NCBI GenBank assembly: GCA_020633125.1
Contig: JACKEH010000063.1
Location: 1-24,516, forward strand
Direction of reading: 5' to 3'
From: Sandaracinus sp.
Lineage (GTDB): Bacteria > Myxococcota_A > Polyangia > Polyangiales > Houyiibacteriaceae
DNA: 24,516 bases
Position 1 is the stretch's first letter, and every line of letters starts with the position of its first letter. The translations under genes and the position numbers were made by a program. The notes beneath the pieces were generated by a model. That model saw only the letters and a program-made list of their open reading frames with translations, did no database searches and was not told the origin of the DNA. Positions 1 through 7,223 of the stretch are shown piece by piece.

Positions 1-2
1 TG

Positions 3-1277
3 TCGTCGCTTCTCGCGTGTGCGGGACCGACGCCGCTTCCTCCGATCTCGCCGGCGACCATGGCCACCGCGGCGCTCCCCGACGGGTTCGAGCTCGTCGA
101 GACGTGGCCGGTCGAGACGACGCTCGATGACCCGACGATTCCCGAGGCACACGAGGTCTGGCTCGCGATGATCGCGGGCGCGCGGGAGCGGCTCGACTTC
201 TTGCAGTTCTACGGGGCGAGCGAGCCAGGCAGGCGGCTCGAGCCGGTGATCGCGGCGATCACCGAAGCCGCGGCGCGCGGGGTGCGCGTGCGTTTCGTGT
301 TCGACGCGAGCTTTCACGAGCGTCAGCCCGAGATCCCCGATCGGCTCGCTGCGATCCCCGGCGTGGAGGTGCGCATCCTGGACCTGCGACCGATCACGGG
401 CGGCGTGCAGCACGGCAAGCTCTTCGTGGTCGACGACGCGGAGGCGTACGTCGGCAGCCAGAACTTCGATTGGCGATCGCTCGAGCACATCCAGGAGCTC
501 GGGGTGCGGCTTCGCGAGCCGACCTTGGTGGCGCACGTGCGCGAGGTCTTCGAGCTCGATTGGGCGCTCGCGGGAGGCGCCACGCGTGAGGCGCTGCTCG
601 GTGACGCGTCTTCGACGCCTGACGAAGATGCTCCGTTGCCGAGCCACGAAACGACCGAGGTCGAACGTGAGCGCGAGGGCCTGGTCGAGACGGCGTTTCG
701 TGGCGAGCCCGTGCGTGCGCGGGTCGTCGCGAGCCCCCGGGACCTGCTGCCGCGTGGCGCGCGCTGGGAGTGGCCCTTGCTTCGCGACGCGGTCGCTTCG
801 GCGCGCGAGCGCGTGCGGCTGCAGGTGATGAGCTACCAGATTCGCGGCCACGACGGAGAGGATTGGTCGGAGCTCGACGCGTTGCTTCGCGCGACCGCGG
901 CGCGTGGCGTGCGGGTCGAGCTCGTGGTGTCGTCGTGGGAGACGCGTCCGGGTCGCATCGAAGCGCTGCAGTCGCTGACGCAGGTCGACGGCATCGAGGT
1001 GCGGCTGGTCACGATTCCGGAAGCCTCGACCGGCTTCGTTCCGTACGCGCGCACGGTGCATGCGAAGTACGCGACCGTCGACGGACGCATCGCGTGGCTC
1101 GGCACCAGCAACGCAGGCGGCGACTACTTCTTGCGCAGCCGCAACGTCGGCCTCTTCGTCGAAGGGGCCGCGTTCGCGCGCGCGCTCGACGTGTACTTCG
1201 ATCGCGTGTGGAACGGCGTGTATGCCGAGGCGGTCGACCCGGCGCGCACGTACGAGCGACCGCGCATCGGGGAGTGA
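3..1277 (+). CDS. Phospholipase D-family lipoprotein, 5' end cut by window edge
   Basis: This is a two-domain phospholipase D superfamily protein (cardiolipin synthase/PLD-like), expected to form or break phosphodiester bonds in phospholipids. Counting from the in-frame ATG at 60, the first HKD motif is H118-x-K120-x4-D125 followed by GSQN at 132-135. The second is H334-x-K336-x4-D341 followed by GTSN at 348-351, so both catalytic halves are complete. The frame stays open upstream of that ATG to the window edge and reads SSLLACAGPTPLPP, with the lipobox LLAC and its Cys codon at 18-20. I infer that the true start lies left of the window and that the protein is lipid-anchored and extracytoplasmic. 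The ATG at 60 would remove the export signal. A hairpin follows the gene at 1307-1331. The PLD assignment is firm; the substrate is unknown. Confidence 0.88.
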   Translation, partial: SSLLACAGPTPLPPISPATMATAALPDGFELVETWPVETTLDDPTIPEAHEVWLAMIAGARERLDFLQFYGASEPGRRLEPVIAAITEAAARGVRVRFVFDASFHERQPEIPDRLAAIPGVEVRILDLRPITGGVQHGKLFVVDDAEAYVGSQNFDWRSLEHIQELGVRLREPTLVAHVREVFELDWALAGGATREALLGDASSTPDEDAPLPSHETTEVEREREGLVETAFRGEPVRARVVASPRDLLPRGARWEWPLLRDAVASARERVRLQVMSYQIRGHDGEDWSELDALLRATAARGVRVELVVSSWETRPGRIEALQSLTQVDGIEVRLVTIPEASTGFVPYARTVHAKYATVDGRIAWLGTSNAGGDYFLRSRNVGLFVEGAAFARALDVYFDRVWNGVYAEAVDPARTYERPRIGE

Positions 1278-1306
1278 GCCGCATCCGGCGCTCTCGGGAT
1301 TGGATT

Positions 1307-1331
1307 CGTCGTCTCGTTCGAGAAGACGACG
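1307..1331 (+). terminator. Hairpin downstream of the PLD gene
   Basis: The 8-bp arms CGTCGTCT (1307-1314) and AGACGACG (1324-1331) are perfectly complementary around a 9-nt loop, 30 nt after the PLD stop codon. There is no T-run, so this is a candidate terminator by position and stem only. Confidence 0.45.
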
Positions 1332-1414
1332 GCCAATGACTGTCAGACTTGGCCGAGTGTCCGCAGATGCGGAGGCTTGAGATTCGCGCCGGATCCCTTG
1401 AGGGTTCGACGGTG

Positions 1415-2395
1415 ATGCGCTCGATCCTCTGCGTTTGTCTTCTGTCGCTCGCGAGCGCGTGTGACCCCGACCCCCCGCTCGGACTGTGCGACCAGGTCAT
1501 GGCGCGACGTGTCGCGTTCCAGGCTCCAGACGGGGTCACGGAAGCCAGGACCTCCGTGGTTCCGATGTACGTGGGTCAGGCTCTGCTCACGCAGCTCTGC
1601 GACGAAGGGGAGTGCGTCGGCCGCGCGTACTACGACCTTTCGCCCGCGTGTCCGATCGGCTGTTGCAACGACGCGGAGTGTTTGAGAACTGCCCGCCGCG
1701 TCTGTGGGGAAGACGACGCCTGTGTCGAGGACTTCGTGGTCCGAGGTCACGAGCTGCGGGCGGCCGGCTCGGAGCGCCTGCAGGCCAATCAGTGGCAGGT
1801 CTACGAGCACCGTCGTGCGATCTGGGGCGCGGCTTCGCGTGGGTCGCTGGGGCGTCGCGGCCCGGTTTCGGGCGCGACACTCTTTGGGGAGCTGGACGGA
1901 TTTCACCTCGTGGAAGAGGTGCCGGGTCTCGACACCGAAGCCGGGCAGGAAGAGCTTCGCAACTGGCTCGCGTGCGGTTCGCCTCTCGTCGAGCTCGTGA
2001 ATCCGGGGCGTGGCGAGTTCGGCCGATGCGACCACGGCTCGGTCGGAGAATGTGTTCGATTGCTGGCCGCCCCGGAAGCGCCGGACCCGACGTGGTCGTC
2101 GATTTTCGACGTGGTCGTGGAGCCCTTCTGCACGCAATGTCACCGTTCCGGCTGCGAAGACGACTGCTCGCGGCTCGAGCTCGAGTCGAACGACGCCGCC
2201 TACCGGGCTTTGAGCGTTGGGGAGAGCAGCCGTTGGTGTTCCGAGGGTTTGCCGTACCTCACGCCAGGGGATCCGGCGAACAGCGTCTTCTACGTCTCGT
2301 TGACGAACGACGTTTGCTGGGGCCACGGGTGGCAGCTCCCGGACGACGTTCTCGCGCCGATTCGGGCGTGGATCGAGGCGGGCGCGAACCCGTGA
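1415..2395 (+). CDS. Lipoprotein with C-terminal cytochrome-c-like domain
   Basis: This is a 326-aa exported protein. The start at 1415 is chosen because it gives MRSILCVCLLSLASAC, a short n-region, hydrophobic core and lipobox ending at Cys16; a GAGGG lies about 10 nt upstream. An earlier in-frame ATG at 1349 would add 22 residues before the signal peptide. The middle is Cys-rich (CPIGCCNDAEC, about residues 79-89). The C-terminal 90 residues resemble the cytochrome-c-like domain common in myxobacterial and planctomycete secreted proteins: C239-T-Q-C242-H243, then PGDPANSVFY, then a terminal IRAWIEAGA helix. The position that usually carries MP reads QLP (about 307-309), so the usual Met heme ligand appears to be missing. 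Electron transfer or redox sensing in the envelope is an inference. It converges on the 2476-3540 gene. Confidence 0.82.
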   Translation: MRSILCVCLLSLASACDPDPPLGLCDQVMARRVAFQAPDGVTEARTSVVPMYVGQALLTQLCDEGECVGRAYYDLSPACPIGCCNDAECLRTARRVCGEDDACVEDFVVRGHELRAAGSERLQANQWQVYEHRRAIWGAASRGSLGRRGPVSGATLFGELDGFHLVEEVPGLDTEAGQEELRNWLACGSPLVELVNPGRGEFGRCDHGSVGECVRLLAAPEAPDPTWSSIFDVVVEPFCTQCHRSGCEDDCSRLELESNDAAYRALSVGESSRWCSEGLPYLTPGDPANSVFYVSLTNDVCWGHGWQLPDDVLAPIRAWIEAGANP

Positions 2396-2475
2396 CGCCC
2401 GAAGCACGGTCGTCGACGAGGGTTTCGGACGACTCGCCAACGAGACTCCTCGCGACGTGATCACCACCCCGCGCC

Positions 2476-3540
2476 TCACTCGACGGGCCTCGATTCCATC
2501 CACCGATCGAGCGCGCCATCGTAGAGCGCTCGCTCGCGAATCGGATAGCGCGACTCTTCGTGGCTCTCGATCGAGGTGCCGAGACCGCGGAGCTCGAGGT
2601 CTTTGTCGCCGTCGTCGTCGAGGTCGACGAAGCGCGCGCGGGTCTCACGACGCTCTTCGTCTTCGTAGGTCACGACGTACTCGCGAAGGACCACGTTCGC
2701 TTGGAGCAAGAGGTCGGCCACGTCGAAGACGAAGAGGCGCGTGGTCTCCTTCGTGTTGACGCCGCAGCTCTCCCAACCCGTGTACCCGAGCTCGAGACGG
2801 AGCTCGACACGCGCGTCCCCGTCGAAGTCGAGGAGGCGCGCGTCGAAGTCGAGGCCGCTGCATCCACGCGCGAGCTCGACGGAGGCGACCACTGGCGTCG
2901 GCCCGTGCACGACACGCATCAGGTGGAACTGCACGACGTCTTCTCCGTCGCAGCGGCAGGTGTCGTCGCGCTCGTTGCCGAGCGGTCGACGTTCGAGGCC
3001 CGGCGCGGGGGGCGGTGTCTCGGTCGCTCGCAGACGTCCGAAGCCGATCATCGCGTCGACGTCGTGCTCTTCGTCGTCGAGGCTCGCGTCGACGGTGACG
3101 ACCAGCGCGAGGGAGAGGCGCTCTCGAAGGTGGCGCGCGCGAAGACGGCCCGCGACCCGAGCGGGGCCGTGGAAGTGGGCACGCGCCAACGCGTCGAGGC
3201 TCTCGAGCGATTCTTCGGGCTCGCGCGGATCGGGCGCCCAGCGCACGGAATCGAGCGCGGGCGCCGGGCCGGCGGGACGTCCGGTGGTCGCGGCTCCTGC
3301 AGGCTCGGCTTCGGTCGCCGAAGCCACGACCGCCGAAGCAGTGGTCGCGGCTCGGGCAGGCGCGGCTTCGGCGTGCATTTCGGCGGGCGCGGCGCTCGTT
3401 GCTTCGGGCGCTTCGGTTCGAGGGGACGGCGCCGCGTCGGCATCCGAACAGCCCATCGCGTAGACGAAGAGCATCGGAACCAGCGCGCGGCACAGATGTG
3501 AGCTCGGGCTCGGCGCCCGCGTCGTTCGTATCCGCGACAT
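2476..3540 (-). CDS. Lipoprotein with VCBS/FG-GAP-like acidic repeats
   Basis: This encodes 354 aa. The start at 3540 is supported by the Shine-Dalgarno GGGAGG 4-9 nt upstream and by a -10-like TAGCCT at 3564-3569 on the minus strand. The N-terminus has a hydrophobic stretch ending in YAMGC, a weak lipobox. A low-complexity Ala/Glu/Pro/Thr linker of about 100 residues follows. Two acidic loops, DFDGDARVELRLEL and DLDDDGDKDLELRG, look like the calcium-binding turns of VCBS/FG-GAP beta-propeller repeats. The Cys-containing segment DTCRCDGEDV lies between the linker and the first loop. No enzymatic motif is visible. It is most likely a surface or periplasmic protein of unknown role. The open frame extends upstream to 3669, but that stretch is made of the 70-bp repeat and has no ribosome-binding site. 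Confidence 0.78.
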   Translation of the reverse strand: MSRIRTTRAPSPSSHLCRALVPMLFVYAMGCSDADAAPSPRTEAPEATSAAPAEMHAEAAPARAATTASAVVASATEAEPAGAATTGRPAGPAPALDSVRWAPDPREPEESLESLDALARAHFHGPARVAGRLRARHLRERLSLALVVTVDASLDDEEHDVDAMIGFGRLRATETPPPAPGLERRPLGNERDDTCRCDGEDVVQFHLMRVVHGPTPVVASVELARGCSGLDFDARLLDFDGDARVELRLELGYTGWESCGVNTKETTRLFVFDVADLLLQANVVLREYVVTYEDEERRETRARFVDLDDDGDKDLELRGLGTSIESHEESRYPIRERALYDGALDRWMESRPVE

Positions 3541-3573
3541 GCGTCCTCCCGATGCCGAGCTCGAGGCTATCAC

Positions 3574-3714
3574 CGCGATTTGGAGGCGCCGATTCGCATT
3601 GGGTGTGGTTCTCATCCTGCCGCGAGAACGGTCACCAGAGCGGCGCGATTTGGAGGCGCCGATTCGCATTGGGTGTGGTTCTCATCCTGCCGCGAGAACG
3701 GTCACCAGAGCCGC
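3574..3714. repeat. Two-copy 70-bp tandem direct repeat
   Basis: Copy 1 begins at 3574 and copy 2 at 3644. Sixty-eight consecutive bases (3574-3641 versus 3644-3711) are identical, giving a period of exactly 70 bp. The repeat lies just upstream of the 2476-3540 gene. Confidence 0.95.
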
Positions 3715-3802
3715 GCTTCGCGCCTCAGAGACAGAGTCCGAGACGGCGCTTCGCGCCACCGCCGCTTCGCGGCCTCACGGCTTCCGACACCGCGCTTCGC
3801 GC
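3713..3802. repeat. Cluster of four short hairpins with TTC loops
   Basis: Four palindromes share a TTC loop: GCGC-TTC-GCGC (3713-3723), GGCGC-TTC-GCGCC (3745-3757), GCCGC-TTC-GCGGC (3761-3773) and GCGC-TTC-GCGC (3792-3802). The third copy swaps both sides of the stem so pairing is kept. They lie downstream of the minus-strand gene ending at 3844, so one or more may act as a terminator or as a REP-like element. Confidence 0.7.
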
Positions 3803-3843
3803 CACGAACACTCACGAAACGGAGTCGATTTCCATTCCAGGCG

Positions 3844-4473
3844 TCACTCGTCGTGCTCGGAGTCGACCGGGGCGCAGGGCGTCGCACGAACGCCTCGGAC
3901 GGAGGCGCGTCGAGAGGGACCTTCGTCCGGCGGCGTCGCGAGCGCGGCGACGACACGAGCACACTGCGCCTGCGCCGTCGGGCCCTCGAACTCCGCGCGA
4001 AAGACGCTGACGCCCGGCTGGTACGTCAGTCGCGGCGCGGGCTCGCCGGCGACGTCGCGCGCGCGTTGCATCAAGAGCTCGACGCGGCTCGTGATGAGGC
4101 GCTCGTCGACGTCGTAGGGCCCGCGGTGCGGCATGCTGCGAAGGTCGAAGCTCACACGCGTGAAGTACGCGGTCCGGGGCGCAGTCACCGGGGCCTCTCG
4201 TGCCTCGCCGGCGCGCGCGTCGTCAGCATCCGTCGTCGCTTCGAGGGGCTCGTCGGCCGTCGTCGCTTCGAGGGGCTCGGGTGTCGTCTCCGCTTCGGAG
4301 GCCGTGACCGCCACCGCTTCCGCTTCGGAGGGCTCGCCGTGCGCGGGGCCCTCGTTCGAGGCCGCGGTCGTGTGGCGCGGCGCGACCACGGGCTCGCTCG
4401 CGCAACTCGCGCAAACCAGGACCCCGACGACCACGCGCATCGCGCGAAGCCGAACGGATTCATTCCGAGGCAT
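3844..4473 (-). CDS. Small putative lipoprotein with acidic linker, unknown function
   Basis: This encodes up to 209 aa. The N-terminus has arginines then VVVGVLVCASCAS, a signal sequence with a plausible but imperfect lipobox. Residues of roughly 30-95 form a Glu/Ala/Thr-rich linker containing two tandem copies of EPLEATT, encoded by a 27-bp DNA repeat at 4230-4279. The C-terminal 110 residues form a compact domain beginning APRTAYFTRVSFDLRS with a single QC pair. I do not recognise the domain. The start at 4473 overlaps the end of the upstream 504-aa gene by 14 bp, suggesting translational coupling. The alternative ATG at 4440 leaves a 19-bp gap; neither has a good ribosome-binding site. 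It is probably co-transcribed with the 504-aa gene. Confidence 0.68.
   Translation of the reverse strand: MPRNESVRLRAMRVVVGVLVCASCASEPVVAPRHTTAASNEGPAHGEPSEAEAVAVTASEAETTPEPLEATTADEPLEATTDADDARAGEAREAPVTAPRTAYFTRVSFDLRSMPHRGPYDVDERLITSRVELLMQRARDVAGEPAPRLTYQPGVSVFRAEFEGPTAQAQCARVVAALATPPDEGPSRRASVRGVRATPCAPVDSEHDE
4230..4279. repeat. 27-bp tandem repeat inside the small lipoprotein gene
   Basis: The same 23-base sequence begins at 4230 and again at 4257, a 27-bp period. It encodes successive nine-residue units starting EPLEATT in the linker, and the length keeps the frame. Confidence 0.85.
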
Positions 4474-5974
4474 TCGGCGCTCGCAACGCGGGAACCTTTC
4501 CGAACGCTTCCTGAAGCAGCCTTTCGTCGAGGCTCTGGCCGAGGGTCGGGAGCTTCTTGGCGACCTCGGGCACCAAGTCTTCGGGGAGGTCTTCGGCGCG
4601 GGCGAGCAACACGGGAATCAGCTCGGGCAGAAGTGACCGCCGCGCCACCTCGACGACGAGCTGAAAGTACGGGAGCAGCTTCCGACCGGAGTAGCCCGCC
4701 ACCGCCCGCCGAAGGCGTTGCGAGACTTGCTCGCGGACTTCCGGATGCGCGGATTCGAGCCAGGCGCGGATCACGTCGAGCGAACCTGGGACGGGCTTGG
4801 CGTCGACCACCGCCCCGTACCCGAGCTCCACCACGCACTCGAGGAGCGGTCGCGTGTGACGGCGCTCTTCGCGCGCGGCGTAGGGACCGAGGCGATCGGG
4901 GAGGGTCGCGAGCGCTTCGAGGAGCTCGGCGTCGAGGTGCTTCTTCAGCACCGGCGACTTCGAGCCGAACTTGCCCGGCATCAGCTCACGCACCGCGCGT
5001 CCGAGCGCCTCTTCATCCGGCGTGCGGAGGGTCGCGCGCACGAGCGGCAAGAGCGCGACGCGTTGGGCGCTCTTGCCCGCGACGAAGGCACACGCGACGG
5101 CGAGGGCGGCCGGCGCCGTGGCCGGCGAGACGGTCTCGAGGAACGGGCGCAGCGTCTCGGTGGCTTCGGAGGGGTTCGCGAGCACGGCGGTCTTGCCGCC
5201 TTCCCGTGCGAAACGAAGCGCCGCCCAATCGAAACGCCCGGGGTCGTCTTCCTGTTCGTTTCGAAGCTCGAGGAGCGACGCGAAGAGCGCGAGGCCCGCG
5301 TGGGTCGCCTTTCGTTCGGTGAGGGCCGCTTCCCAGTCCGCACGTTCGACGATCGAGCGCGCGCGCTCACGAAACCCGGGGCAGAAGAAGCACTGGCACC
5401 CCTGCACTGCGGCCTTTCGGACGCTCTCTTGGTAGGAGGCCTCGAAGGTCTCGACCGGTTGCCATCCCTTCGCGGTGAAGAGCGTGTACGAGTCGCCGTG
5501 CGGGTGGACGAGGCCGTAGCCGCCTCCGCTGCTGCCGAGGTAGGCGAGCCGCCAATGCGACTGCCGAAGCTCGTCGAGCAAGGGAGGAACCTCGAGCCGA
5601 ATCCCGCGCTTCGCGGCGGTCGCGATCGCACGTTCGAACGCGACCGCGAGCCCGAGGCGAAACCAATGGTGGATCACCTCGTATTCGTACGTCGGGTTGT
5701 TGAATTCGTCGGCGGCAAACGCGTAGCGCAGCTCCGAGCGCGAGACGGCGTCGAGGCCGGCGTCGTCGTCGCGGCCCCGGTAGAACCAGAGCTCGGGGTG
5801 CTGCGGCTGCACGACGACGTTCGCGTCGAGGTCGTGCAGCAGGTTCTCGTAGTGGTCCCCGAGCGAACCGAACGCGAGGATCCAGAGCTCACGGTGAAGC
5901 GCCCAGAGGTCGTCTTCGGTGACGCGGTCCTCACAACTCAGAGGCAGCAACGTTCGGTCCCAGATGGCGCCCAT
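4460..5974 (-). CDS. 504-aa protein with CxCxxC cluster and helical-repeat C-terminus
   Basis: No export signal is visible, so it is probably cytoplasmic. The start is well supported: AGGAGA lies 6 nt upstream and a -10-like TATGCT lies at 5996-6001 on the minus strand. Residues 1-190 form an N-terminal domain rich in Trp, Tyr and His (EYEVIHHWFRLGL, GYGLVHPHGDSYTLF). The Cys cluster C193-Q-C195-F-F-C198 follows and could bind a metal. Residues from about 230 to 490 are Leu/Ala-rich amphipathic helices with repeated PEVREQVSQRLRR- and LLPELIPVLLAR-like segments, reminiscent of HEAT-type repeats. That fold is inferred from the helix pattern, not a recognised family. I do not recognise the family and assign no function. 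Confidence 0.8.
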   Translation of the reverse strand: MGAIWDRTLLPLSCEDRVTEDDLWALHRELWILAFGSLGDHYENLLHDLDANVVVQPQHPELWFYRGRDDDAGLDAVSRSELRYAFAADEFNNPTYEYEVIHHWFRLGLAVAFERAIATAAKRGIRLEVPPLLDELRQSHWRLAYLGSSGGGYGLVHPHGDSYTLFTAKGWQPVETFEASYQESVRKAAVQGCQCFFCPGFRERARSIVERADWEAALTERKATHAGLALFASLLELRNEQEDDPGRFDWAALRFAREGGKTAVLANPSEATETLRPFLETVSPATAPAALAVACAFVAGKSAQRVALLPLVRATLRTPDEEALGRAVRELMPGKFGSKSPVLKKHLDAELLEALATLPDRLGPYAAREERRHTRPLLECVVELGYGAVVDAKPVPGSLDVIRAWLESAHPEVREQVSQRLRRAVAGYSGRKLLPYFQLVVEVARRSLLPELIPVLLARAEDLPEDLVPEVAKKLPTLGQSLDERLLQEAFGKVPALRAPNASE

Positions 5975-5995
5975 CGAATTCTCCTCGCGGAGTCG

Positions 5996-6001
5996 AGCAT
6001 A
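5996..6001 (-). promoter_or_regulatory. -10-like element of the 504-aa gene
   Basis: TATGCT on the minus strand starts 27 nt before the start codon, leaving a short leader that carries AGGAGA. No clear -35 element is seen. Confidence 0.4.
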
Positions 6002-6064
6002 CGTGGGAAGGGGTCGGTTCTTCCGCCGGGCGGTCGCTCCGAGTCCGTGACGTCGCGCGTGCGC

Positions 6065-6700
6065 TCACGGGTTCCGCAACCACTCGGACCGGACTTCTTC
6101 ACACGCGTCGACCGAGCGGTACCACCACGGCCGAGCGCCGCCCGGACAAGGTCCCCCGAGTGTCTGCCACGTGGTCTCGTCGAGTCTCGAGACCTCCACG
6201 TACCAATGGCAGCCCGTGACTCTGCGCTCGCGCCGAGTGATCGTGGTCGGGCCCATGAAATGCAGCGCATTTCCGCGCACGCCGACGTGATACGACACCG
6301 TTCCGCCGCGAATCGCGCGCTCGAGCCGGCCATCGTCCGTCCAGCGGTAGGCCTCGCAACGACTGGTCGCCGCGTTCTCGCCGACGAGCCACACCAACGT
6401 CCCGTGCATCGCGGCGCGAATCTCCTCTTCGGTGGGAGGCGTGGGCCAGATCGACGCCGAGCCGGTCGTCTCCTCCTCTCGTGGTGGCTCGGGCGCCGCG
6501 ACCTCCGGGACGAGAGCCGTGCGCGTGTCGTCCGTGCCCTCGTTCGTGGTGTCGTCGACGGATACGTGGTCGCGAGCTTCCGACCTCGCGGTGTCGCGGA
6601 CTTCCTCGAGGTTCTCCGAGCTCGCGCGTTCGTTCGAGACGTGCGGGATCACGCTGCCAGCGCAACCCAGGATCAAGAGTGCGACGTGAACGATCCGCAT
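6065..6700 (-). CDS. Small putative lipoprotein, unknown function
   Basis: This encodes 211 aa. MRIVHVALLILGC is a compact signal peptide with a good lipobox at Cys13, and AGGAAG lies about 6 nt before the ATG. Residues of about 20-90 form an acidic Ser/Thr/Glu linker. The C-terminal domain from TPPTEEEIRAAMHGT onward contains spaced cysteines (SRCEAYRW, TGCHWYVEV, GGPCPGG, DACEEVR), which would allow two disulfides in the periplasm. It ends close upstream of the 504-aa gene on the same strand, with 90 bp between. The domain is not recognised. Confidence 0.75.
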   Translation of the reverse strand: MRIVHVALLILGCAGSVIPHVSNERASSENLEEVRDTARSEARDHVSVDDTTNEGTDDTRTALVPEVAAPEPPREEETTGSASIWPTPPTEEEIRAAMHGTLVWLVGENAATSRCEAYRWTDDGRLERAIRGGTVSYHVGVRGNALHFMGPTTITRRERRVTGCHWYVEVSRLDETTWQTLGGPCPGGARPWWYRSVDACEEVRSEWLRNP

Positions 6701-6768
6701 GGCGTCTTCCTGGAAGCGAGCTCGAGTGGACGACGTCGGCGCCGCTCGAGCTTCGAGGGATCACAGGT

Positions 6769-7097
6769 TCAGCCGTCTGGCGGAAACCCACAGAGTCGCT
6801 CGGGAGGATAGCGGTAGACCTCGGGGCGTGCCGTGAACGTCGCGGTCAACGCGCGCGTGTGGTCTCCGAGAGCGCGCCGGCGGGCACCGTGAGGACAGCC
6901 CGTCGCAATGCGTGAGGGGGCCGCCTTCGGGACCGAGTAGGGCTTCGACCCGCGAGCAGCCCGCGTCGAAGCTCGCATCCGTCGAGCCGTTCGCGTCCGC
7001 TCGAATCCACGTTCGCGTCGGGTCCGGCGTCGGCCGACCCGCCACCTCCGCACGCCGCCACGACGACGAGCCAACAAGCGAGAGGAAGACGCTTCAT
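6769..7097 (-). pseudogene. Frameshifted lipoprotein gene
   Basis: The ATG at 7097 opens MKRLPLACWLVVVAACGGGG, a clear lipoprotein signal peptide, followed by SADAGPDAN. The original frame then becomes Arg-rich and stops near 6846. The neighbouring frame continues sensibly as DANGSTDASFDAGCSRVEALLG and on to THCDGLSSRC, with nearly every codon ending in G or C. A third frame supplies a plausible end, TARPEVYRYPPERLCGFPPDG, with its stop at 6769. Two shifts, near 6998-7020 and near 6850-6880, would join these into one Cys-containing lipoprotein of roughly 105 residues. The first shift coincides with a repeated GACGCGAACG spaced 22 bp apart; removing one 22-bp unit restores the frame. Real decay and sequence errors cannot be told apart here. 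Confidence 0.6.
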
Positions 7098-7171
7098 CCC
7101 TTCGCTCTTCCGAGACGCCCGCGCGTCGTCCACGGCGGCTCGAGAGAGAAGCTCCGGCAGATTCGCGCCGT

Positions 7172-7192
7172 GAGGTGCTCCGCGAGCACCTC
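7172..7192. promoter_or_regulatory. Perfect 21-bp inverted repeat, candidate operator
   Basis: GAGGTGCTC (7172-7180), spacer CGC, and GAGCACCTC (7184-7192) form a 9-bp perfect dyad about 20 bp upstream of the -10-like TATGCT of the next gene, where a repressor or activator could act. Confidence 0.45.
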
Positions 7193-7211
7193 GCTTCGAC
7201 GAGCTTGGGTC

Positions 7212-7217
7212 TATGCT
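7212..7217 (+). promoter_or_regulatory. -10-like element placed for a leaderless start
   Basis: TATGCT begins exactly 12 nt before the ATG at 7224, so transcription would be expected to begin at or next to the start codon. No Shine-Dalgarno sequence is present. Confidence 0.4.
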
Positions 7218-7223
7218 TCGGCC

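Larger units (their letters stand above)
3541..3843. other. Intergenic stretch made of repeats
   Basis: These 303 bp between two minus-strand genes hold the 70-bp tandem repeat, the four TTC hairpins and about 40 bp of unremarkable sequence. No gene is supported. Confidence 0.7.

Noticed and set aside
1349..1414. Earlier ATG of the cytochrome-domain lipoprotein
   Set aside because: It would place 22 charged residues before the signal peptide; the ATG at 1415 gives a standard lipoprotein signal.
5393..5411. TGGCAC-like sequence considered as a sigma-54 promoter
   Set aside because: The spacing to a TGC element does not match the -24/-12 consensus, and it lies inside a coding region.
3580..6811. 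Long plus-strand open frames (3580-5322 and 4718-6811)
   Set aside because: They lie antisense to the 504-aa gene and the small lipoproteins, which have ribosome-binding sites, signal peptides and sensible composition.
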